NCBI GenBank assembly: GCA_938023515.1
Contig: CALJDR010000091.1
Location: 1 to 28,408, forward strand
Reading direction: 5' to 3'
Origin: an uncultured Flavobacteriales bacterium
GTDB taxonomy: Bacteria > Bacteroidota > Bacteroidia > Flavobacteriales > UBA1820
Length of the DNA: 28,408 bases
Shown here: positions 1 through 9,500 of the stretch, one piece after another
How the letters are laid out: each line of letters opens with the position of its first letter
How positions within the stretch are numbered: the first letter of the stretch is position 1
Notes under the pieces: model-generated
What the model was told of the DNA's origin: nothing
What the model saw: the letters and a program-made list of their open reading frames with translations, nothing else
Databases searched by the model: none
Position numbers and translations under genes: made by a program

Positions 1-46
1 TACACAAGGAGTATCGTCGGCAGCGTCAGATGTGTATAAGAGACAG
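1..46 (+). other. Illumina/Nextera adapter with i5 index (not genomic)
   Basis: Bases 14-46 are exactly the Nextera Read 1 transposase adapter: TCGTCGGCAGCGTC followed by the 19-bp Tn5 mosaic end AGATGTGTATAAGAGACAG (28-46). Bases 1-5 (TACAC) match the end of the P5 primer, and 6-13 (AAGGAGTA) sit where the i5 index belongs and match the index known as S507/N507. The whole stretch is library-construction sequence left on the end of an assembled contig. Genomic sequence starts at 47. Confidence 0.97.
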
Positions 47-47
47 C

Positions 48-176
48 AAAAAAACCCTTCTGGTGCTCCCGGATCTGCTATCGGACTATACCGCTGCCTG
101 GGAAAAGGTCATCGCACGCCTTACCGACGGGTCACTGCGTATAAAACCGCTGGCCTCGAGTCTCAAACAACCTTGA
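48..176 (+). CDS. 3' end of an unidentified protein (5' truncated)
   Basis: An open frame enters directly after the adapter and runs 42 codons to TGA at 174-176. The visible product begins KKTLLVLPDLLSDYTAAWEK and ends SSLKQP, a soluble, helix-prone C-terminus with no motif I recognise. The next gene starts 51 bases after the stop, in an AT-rich gap typical of a gene boundary here, which supports this as a real C-terminus. It is truncated by the contig end, not by mutation. A chance frame of this length cannot be excluded. Confidence 0.45.
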   Translation, partial: KKTLLVLPDLLSDYTAAWEKVIARLTDGSLRIKPLASSLKQP

Positions 177-227
177 AAGGGAAAAATTGTCAAAACAAAT
201 ACGAACGATAAATAAAACAAAAGCGTC

Positions 228-1328
228 ATGAAACGAGTATTATCGATCTTTGCATTCTTTTTGTGCCTGACGGCTTTCGGACAGGCCAACAACACGCCCG
301 AAGACACGATCCGCTATGTAGATGCGGCACAATTCCCCCGGATAGGGCAGGTGACAGCCGAAGGGCTGGAATCCCCTTACGACCGGCTGCCGTTGTACCT
401 GAAGGATTCCATCCGGCAGGAACTGTGGGACCTGGGAAAGAATTCTTCCGGTGTGGCGGTACGTTTCCGTACGGACTCCAAAAAGATCACAGCCCGGTGG
501 GAAGTACTCAATAACATGTGGATGAACCATATGGCTCCGGCAGGGATCAAAGGCCTCGACCTGTATGCCTGGGAAAACGGTAAATGGATATTCGTGGGTT
601 CCGGCCGGCCGGGCCACGCCAAAGGGACTTTCGTTTCGACTTTCATTTCCAATACCGACGGGCAAATGCGCGAATATATGCTCTATATGCCGCTGTATGA
701 CTGTGCCACCCGGGTGGAGATCGGTGTATTGGGCAAAGCCCGCCTGGAAAAGCCGGAGATCGTAGCCCCCATCCAGGAAAAACCGGTCGTTGTTTACGGG
801 ACAAGTATCACCCAGGGCGGATGTGCATCGCGTCCCGGTATGTCCTACACCACGATCCTTTCCCGACGGATGAATCGCGAATTCATCAACCTCGGATTTT
901 CGGGGAACGGGCGGTTGGATTATGAAATAGCCCGCCTGATGGCGCAAGTAGACGCTTCCTGCTATGTGCTGGACAATATGGCCAACTGCACCACCCCGAT
1001 GCTCGACCGGTTGGAAGGTTTCGTAAAGATCCTGCGGGACGCCCATCCGGATACGCCTATCGTCCTGTTAGGCAACTCTCATTATACGTTCGTTCGCTTC
1101 AACACGGTCAGTGCCAAAGAGGTGAAAGAAAAGGACGCCCGGCTTCTGGAACTTTTCCGGCAGATGTACCGCACCGATAAGAACCTTTATTACATCCCCG
1201 GAGAAGACCTCATCGGCCCGGATGACGAAGGTACGGTAGACGGCACACATTTCACTGACCTGGGATTCATGCGGATGAGCGACAACCTCTATCCGGCCCT
1301 GGAGAGGATCCTGCGCCGCAGCCGTTAA
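228..1328 (+). CDS. Secreted SGNH/GDSL hydrolase with N-terminal GxDLY domain
   Basis: This 366-residue protein has a signal peptide (about residues 1-20, cleavage likely after FGQA), so it should act in the periplasm or outside the cell. Residues ~25-180 form a β-rich domain carrying the G-L-D-L-Y signature (109-113) that names the GxDLY family. Residues ~185-366 are the SGNH hydrolase fold: block I YGTSITQGG with nucleophile Ser193, block III LGFSGNGR with Asn227, and block V DGTHF with Asp338 and His341. These two domains commonly occur together in Bacteroidetes esterases, often carbohydrate esterases or acyl hydrolases. The substrate cannot be told from sequence. There is no polysaccharide-utilisation gene beside it. 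The start ATG directly precedes the signal peptide. It probably has its own promoter, but I see no clear consensus upstream. Confidence 0.9.
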   Translation: MKRVLSIFAFFLCLTAFGQANNTPEDTIRYVDAAQFPRIGQVTAEGLESPYDRLPLYLKDSIRQELWDLGKNSSGVAVRFRTDSKKITARWEVLNNMWMNHMAPAGIKGLDLYAWENGKWIFVGSGRPGHAKGTFVSTFISNTDGQMREYMLYMPLYDCATRVEIGVLGKARLEKPEIVAPIQEKPVVVYGTSITQGGCASRPGMSYTTILSRRMNREFINLGFSGNGRLDYEIARLMAQVDASCYVLDNMANCTTPMLDRLEGFVKILRDAHPDTPIVLLGNSHYTFVRFNTVSAKEVKEKDARLLELFRQMYRTDKNLYYIPGEDLIGPDDEGTVDGTHFTDLGFMRMSDNLYPALERILRRSR

Positions 1329-1436
1329 AGCACTGCTCTTAGTTTTAACTATCACAGGCAAGGCCGTTCAGAGGAGTTTTTTTATTTTTACTCTTTATAA
1401 TAATCCGATTATCGACAAACCCCGATAAAGAAGGCA

Positions 1437-2927
1437 ATGATAAAAAACACTTTGGAGCAAAAGCTCTCCCAGCGTTTTTCCCCCTCGCAGATCCAGCTGA
1501 TGAATATGCTGGCTATGCCTGTGGTTGCCTTTGAGGAATATCTGTCCAACGAAATAGAATCCAATCCCGCCCTCGATGCGGACTATTCGGCCGACCCTTC
1601 AGAGGCGGAAAGGGAACCATCTGCCGACGATACTGAATCCTCCCCTTCGGAAGAAGATGCCTCCCCAGCAGACGACCGGAACGATTTTGACATCTCGGAT
1701 TATATGTACGAGGACGAAAATCCGGATTATGTCCCGTCCTCCCAGCGGGATGAAGAGGACGGCGACCGGAATTCGTTCATCGCCGCACAGGGGGCACAAA
1801 ATTCGTTCACTGAACATCTGTTAGGACAACTCCACATGGAACCCCTGACCGAAAAGCAGATGACCATCGGGCGGTATATCATTGGCAACATCGATTCCGA
1901 CGGATACCTGCGCCGGGATTTGCAGTCCATCTCGGACGACCTGGCTTTCACCGCCTCCGTAGACGCTTCGGAAGAAGAAATACGAAAGGTACTGGAGATC
2001 ATCCAGACTTTCGACCCTCCGGGTGTGGGCGCTCTGTCGCTGCAACAGTGTCTGTTGTTGCAACTCCAGGAGGAATCCGATAATCCTTCGACCGCGCTGG
2101 CCCGGCGCGTCCTCACGGATTTTTTCGATGAGCTAAGTAAAAAAAACTACGACCGCATCCTGGAAAGAACCGGATGTTCGTCCGAAGAACTTTCCCGTGC
2201 CGTATCGGAAATAGCCCACCTGAATCCCAAACCAGGCGGGAACTATTCGCAGGGCATTTCCGAAGTCCAGTCCTTGGGCGTGACCCCCGATTTTGTAATC
2301 CGGATAGAGGACGATCAGATAGAAGTCGGCCTCTCGGGAATGGAAAACATCCCCCAACTAAAAGTATCCCGCCAGTATTCGGACATGCTCCGCGAACTGG
2401 GAAAAGTCAAAAAGCCCTCGCGAAGCCAACAGGAAACGGTCTCTTTCGTACGGAGCAAGATCGACTCAGCCCGCTGGTTCATCGATGCGGTCAACCAGCG
2501 CCGCTCTACTCTGCTTCGTATCATGCGCGCCATCGCCAAACGCCAGGAAAAATACCTACTTTCGGGCGATGTAGCGGATATGGTTCCCTTGGGATTGAAA
2601 GATATTGCCGCGGACGTATCGATGGATATTTCGACCGTATCGAGGGTCGCCTCCCAGAAATACGCCGATACTCCTTACGGCGTGATGCGGTTGAAAGATT
2701 TTTTCAGTGAAGGCTCCGTCAACCGGGAAGGAGAGGATATATCGACCCGGGAGATCAAACAAAGCCTGGCCACGGTAATCGGCAGCGAAGATAAAAAAGC
2801 CCCCCTGACCGACGAACAACTTACCACCATCCTCACGGACAAAGGCTACAACATCGCCCGCCGTACGGTCGCCAAATACCGGGAAGCCTTGGGATTTCCC
2901 ACTGCCCGCCTGCGCCGGGAAATATGA
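1437..2927 (+). CDS. rpoN: RNA polymerase sigma-54 factor RpoN
   Basis: The 496-residue product has the three sigma-54 regions in order. Residues ~1-48 are the Gln/Leu-rich activator-response region (LEQKLSQRFSPSQIQLMNML). Residues ~50-115 are a long acidic linker. Residues ~120-300 bind core polymerase. An HTH lies at ~385-430, ending in GVMRLKDFFSEG. The RpoN box ARRTVAKYRE, which reads the -24 promoter element, is at 474-483. Sigma-54 needs AAA+ enhancer-binding proteins to open promoters; none is encoded in this window. A weak AAGAAGG lies just before the ATG. The last codons overlap the start of the downstream membrane protein gene (ATGA), so the two are probably translated together. The 108-bp gap upstream is AT-rich and shows no confident promoter. 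Confidence 0.97.
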   Translation: MIKNTLEQKLSQRFSPSQIQLMNMLAMPVVAFEEYLSNEIESNPALDADYSADPSEAEREPSADDTESSPSEEDASPADDRNDFDISDYMYEDENPDYVPSSQRDEEDGDRNSFIAAQGAQNSFTEHLLGQLHMEPLTEKQMTIGRYIIGNIDSDGYLRRDLQSISDDLAFTASVDASEEEIRKVLEIIQTFDPPGVGALSLQQCLLLQLQEESDNPSTALARRVLTDFFDELSKKNYDRILERTGCSSEELSRAVSEIAHLNPKPGGNYSQGISEVQSLGVTPDFVIRIEDDQIEVGLSGMENIPQLKVSRQYSDMLRELGKVKKPSRSQQETVSFVRSKIDSARWFIDAVNQRRSTLLRIMRAIAKRQEKYLLSGDVADMVPLGLKDIAADVSMDISTVSRVASQKYADTPYGVMRLKDFFSEGSVNREGEDISTREIKQSLATVIGSEDKKAPLTDEQLTTILTDKGYNIARRTVAKYREALGFPTARLRREI

Positions 2928-3562
2928 ATGAAAATGCCATGAAGAAAAACAGGTTCTGGAAAATAGTCTCTTTTTTGTTCAATCCGCTGCTGGCTCCCCT
3001 ATGGTGTGTAGCGCTGTACTATTTTCTTACCCCGCGGATGTTCGTTCCCCTGGAGGCCGTTTATACGGCTGCCGTAGTCGCTATGGCTACGGTCATCATT
3101 CCGTTGTCTGTCCTGCTGCTGTTGAAAGTGACGGGGAAGATCGAAAGCATGTCCCTCCATCAGGCCTATGAACGTCGCCTGCCCCTGTTATTGATCTGTA
3201 TCCTGATGGCCTGTGCCGTAAGGTTCTACTTGGCAGGACGGGTAGCACCCGCTATGCCGCTGGCACTTGGAGCGGCCGCCATATCGGTACTTATCACCTA
3301 TATATCCCTTTATTGGGATAAGATCAGCCTGCACGCCATGGGTGTATCGGGAGCGATCTGTTTTGTATTTATGATGATGGTCAAGTGGGAGGCCCCGTTA
3401 TCCTATGCCCTATGGGCACTTATCCCCATGCTCATCATATACGACCTGGTCGTGATGGCCCGTATGGAACTGGGGCGCCACAATGCCCGCCAGATCGTTT
3501 TAGGAACCCTTGTGGGGGCCTTTCCTCAAATCCTGGTATTCGCTTTTCTATACGGGGATTAG
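2924..3562 (+). CDS. Polytopic membrane protein, PAP2-phosphatase-like
   Basis: 212 residues with about six or seven hydrophobic helices (roughly 16-36, 44-64, 88-104, 108-130, 137-153, 158-178, 190-209). The segments SLHAMGVSG (~137-145) and GRHNARQIVLGTLVG (~185-199) resemble the SxHA and RH-x-x-x-Q-x-x-x-G signatures of PAP2-type membrane phosphatases, but the full catalytic triad (KxxxxxxRP, SGH, HxxxD) is not all visible. Enzymatic activity on lipid phosphates is therefore unproven. The start overlaps the rpoN stop by 4 bases; ATG at 2939 (MKKNRFW) is an alternative start. The stop lies 1 base from the stop of the convergent gene at 3564. The name rests on family resemblance only. Confidence 0.7.
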   Translation: MNENAMKKNRFWKIVSFLFNPLLAPLWCVALYYFLTPRMFVPLEAVYTAAVVAMATVIIPLSVLLLLKVTGKIESMSLHQAYERRLPLLLICILMACAVRFYLAGRVAPAMPLALGAAAISVLITYISLYWDKISLHAMGVSGAICFVFMMMVKWEAPLSYALWALIPMLIIYDLVVMARMELGRHNARQIVLGTLVGAFPQILVFAFLYGD

Positions 3563-3563
3563 G

Positions 3564-3869
3564 TTAATTGCCGCTGTTCATACTTAAAAAGAAAGCCAGC
3601 CACACTAAAAAAAGGTAGATCAGTATGCCCGCCGTACGGTGCCACCACCGGGAAGGTTCTTTTTCTTTCAAAACATGGTATATGGTGCCGCCCACCCCAC
3701 CGGCAATACACACCAGTACAAGCGGAAAGATGCGGAAATTCAAGTCGCCGGCTTTACCCTCGCCGCCGAAAGCCGAGAACAACGCCAGAAAAATGACAGC
3801 TAATACTGCCCCCCAAAGGGCTGCCACCGGCCATCCTCCCTGTTGCGCATGTTCTTCCCTCCTGCCCAT
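3564..3869 (-). CDS. Small hypothetical membrane protein
   Basis: 101 residues with three hydrophobic segments (about 15-35, 46-66 and 79-97), a polar Glu/Gln-rich N-terminus, and a short Lys/Glu loop (~68-74) between helices 2 and 3. I recognise no family motif. It begins 12 bases after the upstream outer-membrane barrel gene on the same strand, so it is likely the last gene of an asnS-barrel-small-membrane-protein transcript. Its stop faces the stop of the PAP2-like gene with a single base between. No function can be assigned. Confidence 0.65.
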   Translation of the reverse strand: MGRREEHAQQGGWPVAALWGAVLAVIFLALFSAFGGEGKAGDLNFRIFPLVLVCIAGGVGGTIYHVLKEKEPSRWWHRTAGILIYLFLVWLAFFLSMNSGN

Positions 3870-3881
3870 CGCTTTGAAAGT

Positions 3882-4613
3882 TTAAAGCAGATATACCAGC
3901 AGACCTATGCTCAGACTCCGAGTATCGTCCAGCCCGGCGATCTCCCCTACGCCGGGTGATCGGAACATCGAATTTAAGGTATAATCGGCCTTAAGCGTGA
4001 ACTTGCCGTAACCTACCTGAAGGTTGGCGGTGAAAAGCCAGGTCTGGAGGTACGGAAGGTTATAATAACGGGCTTTAAGCTTGCCGTCGTTGCGGGTCGA
4101 GTAATCTTTTATCACCCAGGAAGCGGTTACCCCGGTATAGACTCGCCAGAACTTGTATTTTTCGGCCGTAGAGCCGCGAAAGCGTATCTGGAACGGAATA
4201 TCGAGCGTCTGCATGGAAAAGCGGTTGGATTTATAATCCTCACTGTCCATCAGGGCAATATGCGAAACCCCATTTACATCTTTGGTCATCGCCAGGTTGC
4301 TGTAATAATTATGAAACGAAAATCCCACGCCTGCGCCCAAGCCTATATTTCGGCGGCGGTTCAGGGGGATGTCGCGGATATAGCCCAAAGACAGGGTATT
4401 GGAGAAGGAATACGTCTTCATATCCGATGGCATGGACGTCAGCACGTTGTATGTCAGGGCGACGAACAATTGGTCATCGAGGTAATTTCCTCCTTTGCCC
4501 CTCACCAAGTTGCGGACCAGGCTCTCGCTGTCCTGCGCGTACACCTCTCGGGCCGTCCCAACCGACAGCAGCACGGCCAGGATCAATGCGGTTTTCTTAA
4601 AAGTCAGTTTCAT
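3882..4613 (-). CDS. Outer-membrane β-barrel protein (PorT-like family)
   Basis: 243 residues with a classic signal peptide (1-26, cleavage after EVYA), so it is exported. The mature part alternates hydrophobic and polar residues in strand-length segments with many Tyr, Phe and Gly (for example NIGLGAGVGFSFHNYY, KFTLKADYTL, SLSIGLLVYLL). It ends in a hydrophobic β-strand, as expected of an outer-membrane barrel of about 8-10 strands. This matches the loosely defined PorT/porin-family annotation of Bacteroidetes. It does not by itself show a role in type IX secretion. It lies 34 bases after asnS on the same strand and 12 bases before the 101-residue membrane protein gene. No clear terminator separates it from asnS, so co-transcription is plausible. 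Confidence 0.7.
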   Translation of the reverse strand: MKLTFKKTALILAVLLSVGTAREVYAQDSESLVRNLVRGKGGNYLDDQLFVALTYNVLTSMPSDMKTYSFSNTLSLGYIRDIPLNRRRNIGLGAGVGFSFHNYYSNLAMTKDVNGVSHIALMDSEDYKSNRFSMQTLDIPFQIRFRGSTAEKYKFWRVYTGVTASWVIKDYSTRNDGKLKARYYNLPYLQTWLFTANLQVGYGKFTLKADYTLNSMFRSPGVGEIAGLDDTRSLSIGLLVYLL

Positions 4614-4647
4614 CAGGGTTTGGTTTTATAAGGGTTCTAAAATCGTA

Positions 4648-6075
<1,428 letters not shown>

Positions 6076-6112
6076 TTGTATCTCTGTTTGTTTTAATTTA
6101 CCAAGTTACTAC

Positions 6113-6148
6113 TAAAAATACACAATCTTCGTCTTTTGTCCTGCAAAA
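6113..6148 (-). promoter_or_regulatory. Weak candidate promoter for asnS
   Basis: On the minus strand, TATTTTTA (6113-6120) resembles the Bacteroidetes -7 element TAnnTTTG, and a TTTTG (6144-6148) lies upstream. The 23-base spacing is longer than the usual 19-21 and the last base of the -7 box is off, so this is only a candidate. It would give a 5' leader of about 30 bases to the asnS ATG. Confidence 0.3.
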
Positions 6149-6220
6149 TTGACGATTTTTATCGAGAAAAAATACTATCGCCCCCGAAAATAGCGCGGAA
6201 GCCTTAAAATAGGCTTGTGT

Positions 6221-6273
6221 TTTTTATGTTAAAACACATAAAACCATGCGTTGTTGTTATTTTTATGCAAAAA
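6221..6273 (+). repeat. Two direct copies of TTTTTATG-n-n-AAAA upstream of the gltB promoter
   Basis: TTTTTATGTTAAAA (6221-6234) and TTTTTATGCAAAAA (6260-6273) differ at two of fourteen positions and lie 39 bp apart. The downstream copy ends two bases before the candidate -33 element (6276-6279), where an activator could contact polymerase. They may be regulator sites, or simply AT-rich spacer. Confidence 0.4.
6222..6243. promoter_or_regulatory. Inverted repeat, candidate operator in the asnS/gltB interval
   Basis: TTTTATGT (6222-6229) and ACATAAAA (6236-6243) are perfect 8-bp inverted arms around a 6-bp spacer. A second, overlapping dyad is TGTGTTTT (6216-6223) with AAAACACA (6231-6238). 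The dyad is centred about 80 bp upstream of the predicted gltB-operon start. It has the size of a dimeric regulator site. AT-rich sequence can produce such dyads by chance, and no regulator is identified. Confidence 0.45.
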
Positions 6274-6275
6274 CC

Positions 6276-6307
6276 TTTTCCCGTATTATAATATTTCCCT
6301 ACATTTG
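6276..6307 (+). promoter_or_regulatory. Candidate Bacteroidetes-type promoter of the gltB-gltD-asnB operon
   Basis: TACATTTG (6300-6307) fits the -7 consensus TAnnTTTG exactly. TTTT (6276-6279) matches three of four bases of the -33 TTTG, with 20 bases between. The predicted start, near 6314, lies about 17 bases before the ATG of the 20-codon leader ORF. This would give a leader transcript of roughly 190 bases before gltB. Confidence 0.6.
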
Positions 6308-6330
6308 TTGCCAAGTTTACAACGAAGGAT

Positions 6331-6393
6331 ATGCAAACCATCAATATGAATATTAATAATCGCTCCAGGAAGTCCATGTCGGGCTACCGGTAG
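6331..6393 (+). CDS. Candidate 20-residue leader peptide (attenuator ORF)
   Basis: ATG at 6331 is preceded by AAGGA (6324-6328), an unusually good ribosome site for this genome. The frame encodes MQTINMNINNRSRKSMSGYR and stops at TAG 6391-6393, with TAA immediately following. It holds four Asn codons (all AAT) within residues 5-10 and one Gln codon at residue 2. It lies between a good promoter and a terminator-like hairpin, ahead of genes that make glutamate and asparagine. I infer that translation of this ORF senses Asn (or Gln) supply. Asn is also favoured by AT-rich chance sequence, and Arg and Ser (three each) are almost as frequent, so the amino-acid specificity is not proven. Confidence 0.55.
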   Translation: MQTINMNINNRSRKSMSGYR

Positions 6394-6420
6394 TAAGTAG
6401 TGGTTTGTATTCAACGATAT

Positions 6421-6452
6421 AAAATGCCTGCCGCTCTTGCGACGGGCATTTT
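6421..6452 (+). terminator. Terminator-like hairpin in the gltB leader (candidate attenuator)
   Basis: AAAATGCCTGCCGC (6421-6434) pairs with GCGACGGGCATTTT (6439-6452) around the loop TCTT: twelve Watson-Crick pairs, one G-U pair and one C-A mismatch. The 3' arm ends in TTTT and runs into CTCTTTC, giving a U-rich tail. It lies 54 bases before the gltB ATG, where a terminator makes sense only if read-through is regulated. The upstream segment GTCGGGC (6378-6384), inside the end of the leader ORF, can pair with GCCTGCC (6426-6432) of the 5' arm at six of seven positions (one G-U). That could prevent the hairpin from forming. Confidence 0.6.
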
Positions 6453-6506
6453 CTCTTTCGGGACCAATGTACGACAGTTCAGTGTGTGTAATATAAAAGT
6501 GATGTT

Positions 6507-9500
6507 ATGATGCAGAAAACAACAAAAGAAGGTCTTTACGACCCGGATTACGAACGCGACGCCTGCGGGGTGGGCATGCTGGTGAATATCCGCGGGGAAA
6601 AGAGCCACGACATCGTGGAATCCGCCCTCTCGGTACTGGAGAATATGCGCCACCGCGGCGCGGAAGGCGCAGACAACAAGACCGGCGACGGGGCCGGCAT
6701 TATGCTCCAGATCCCCCACGAATTCATCCTGCTGCAGGGGATTCCAGTCCCGGAAAAAGGCCGCTACGGCACCGGAATGGTCTTTTTGCCCCGGGACAAA
6801 GGTCAGCAACAGGAAATTTTCTGCATCCTGAAAGACCAGTGCGAAAAACTCGGCCTCACCCTGATGCACGTGCGGGAAGTACCCGTCGATTCGGACATCC
6901 TGGGGGAGGCTGCCCGGCAGAACGAGCCCGACATCCGGCAGGTATTCGTCACCGGCGGCGATTCGCAGGACGATCTGGAAATTAAGCTGTACCTGCTGCG
7001 CAAGCACACGGAAAACGAGATCGCCCGCAGCGGGATGCCCGGCAAAAAGGATTTCTATATCTGCTCCTTGTCCACGCGGCGTATCATCTATAAGGGCATG
7101 CTCGAGACGATGCAGCTCCGTCATTATTTCCCCGACCTTTCCGACCGGTACTTTACCAGCGCACTGGCCCTGGTGCATTCCCGGTTCTCGACCAATACGT
7201 TCCCCACGTGGAGCCTGGCCCAACCGTTCCGCCTGGTGGCGCATAACGGCGAGATCAATACGGTGCGCGGCAACCGCGAATGGACGACCGCCCGCGAAAG
7301 CGCGCTGACCTCCCCGACCCTCGGCCCTGCCTCGGAAATAAGCCCCATCATCCAACCGGGCATGAGCGACAGCGCCTCGCTGGACAACCTGCTGGAATAC
7401 CTCAACGTATCCGGCATGAGCCTGCCCCACGCCATGGCCATGCTCGTCCCGGAGAGCTTCAACGAAAAGAACCCCATATCGGCCGACCTGAAGGCCTTCT
7501 ACGAATACCACTCCATCCTGATGGAGCCCTGGGACGGCCCGGCCGCCCTGCTGTTCTCCGACGGCCGCTACGCCGGGGGAATGCTCGACCGCAACGGCCT
7601 GCGCCCGGCCCGCTACCTCATTACCAAAGACGATATCATGGTTGTCGCCTCGGAAGTAGGCGTAGTGAACTTTCCTCCGGAGAACATCCGCGAAAAAGGC
7701 CGCTTGCAGCCCGGTAAGATCATTCTGGTAGACACCGAAGAGGGCAAAGTCTACTACGACAAAGAGCTCAAAAAACAACTGGCCGAAGCGCGTCCTTACC
7801 GCACCTGGCTGGAGAACAACCGGGTGGAACTGGATAAACTGAAATCCGGCCGCAAAATCGGAGAATCGACCGAAGATTTCCGCCGGTTGCTGCCCGCGTT
7901 CGGCTATTCGCGGGAAGACGTGGAAAAGATCATCACCCCGATGTGCACCACAGCGGCCGAGCCGACTTCCTCGATGGGCAACGATACGCCGATCGCCATC
8001 CTTTCGGAAAAACCCCAGCCGTTCTACAATTATTTCCGCCAGCAGTTCGCCCAGGTGACCAATCCGCCTATCGACCCGCTGCGCGAGGAATTGGTGATGA
8101 GCTTGGCTGAATACATCGGTTCGGTGGGCGGACAAATACTTTACCCGGACGAAAGTTACTGCAAGATGGTCCGGCTGAAGCACCCCATCCTGACCAACAC
8201 ACAACTGGACATCCTGTGCAATATCCGCTATAAAGGCTTTAAATCGGTCAAACTCCCCATCCTGTTCGACGTATCGAAAGGCGAACAAGGCCTGAAAGAG
8301 GCCCTCGACACCCTGTGCGCCGAGGCAGAAAAAGCCGTAGACGACGGAGGAAGCTATATCGTGCTTTCCGACCGCGGCGTGGACGAATCGCACGCCGCCA
8401 TCCCGTCCCTGCTGGCCGTAAGCGCCGTACACCACCACTTGGTATCGGTGCACAAACGGGTACAGACAGCCCTGGTAGTCGAAACTGGCGAGATGCGTGA
8501 AGTGATGCACGCCGCCCTCCTCTTGGGATACGGAGCCAGCGCCGTTTGCCCGTACATGGCGTTCGCCGTGATCGGGCAGTTGGTCAAAGACCGCCAGATC
8601 CAGATGGACTACCCTACGGCGGAGAAGAACTATATCAAGGCAATGCGCAAAGGGCTACTGAAAGTCATCAGCAAAATGGGTATTTCGACCCTGCGCAGTT
8701 ACCGCGGCGCGAAACTGTTCGAAGCCATCGGACTGGGCAGCGAGTTCTCCGACAAGTATTTCGGGGGAACATCCAGCGCAATAAGCGGGGTCGGGCTGAA
8801 AGAAGTGGCCGAAGACGCCCTGAAAATGCACCGGAAAGGATTTTCCGACCCGGACACGGAACCGGGTACGCTCCCGATGGAAGGCTTCTACAGCTACCGA
8901 AAGAACGGCGAGCAGCATGCCTGGAATCCAGAGACCATCTCCACCCTCCAGCTGGCCACCCGTTCGGGCGACTACGCGAAATTCAAGGAGTATACTTCCC
9001 TGGTGGACAATAAAGAACACCCTATATTCATCCGCGATTTCTTCGATTTCCAAAAAGGCACTCCCGTGCCGCTGGAAGAGGTAGAAAGCGAGGCATCCAT
9101 CCTGCGCCGATTCGTAACGGGCGCGATGAGCTTCGGTTCCATCAGCAAGGAAGCCCATCAGGCGATGGCCCTGGCGATGAACGCGATCCACGGACGCAGC
9201 AATACAGGCGAGGGGGGCGAAGACCCCGAACGCTTCTCGGCGACTGTCGACGGAGTATCGCTCCGCTCCGCTATCAAACAGGTGGCCTCCGGCCGTTTCG
9301 GCGTCACGGCCGAATACCTGGTCAACGCCGACGAAATCCAGATAAAAGTCGCCCAGGGCGCCAAGCCGGGCGAAGGGGGGCAACTCCCCGGGTTCAAGGT
9401 AGACAAGGTCATTGCCAAAACCCGTCATTCGATTGCCGGCATCTCGCTCATTTCCCCGCCGCCGCACCACGACATCTATTCCATCGAAGACTTGGCTCAG

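Noticed and set aside
3882..4613. Barrel protein as the type IX secretion component PorT
   Set aside because: Only a general barrel and signal peptide are seen, and no other type IX genes are nearby, so a specific PorT assignment is not supported.
6411..8510. 699-codon open frame on the minus strand, opposite gltB and the leader region
   Set aside because: It is antisense to the conserved glutaminase domain of GltB. The product is low-complexity (rich in His, Gln, Val, Phe) with no family motif, and it also runs through the leader hairpin.
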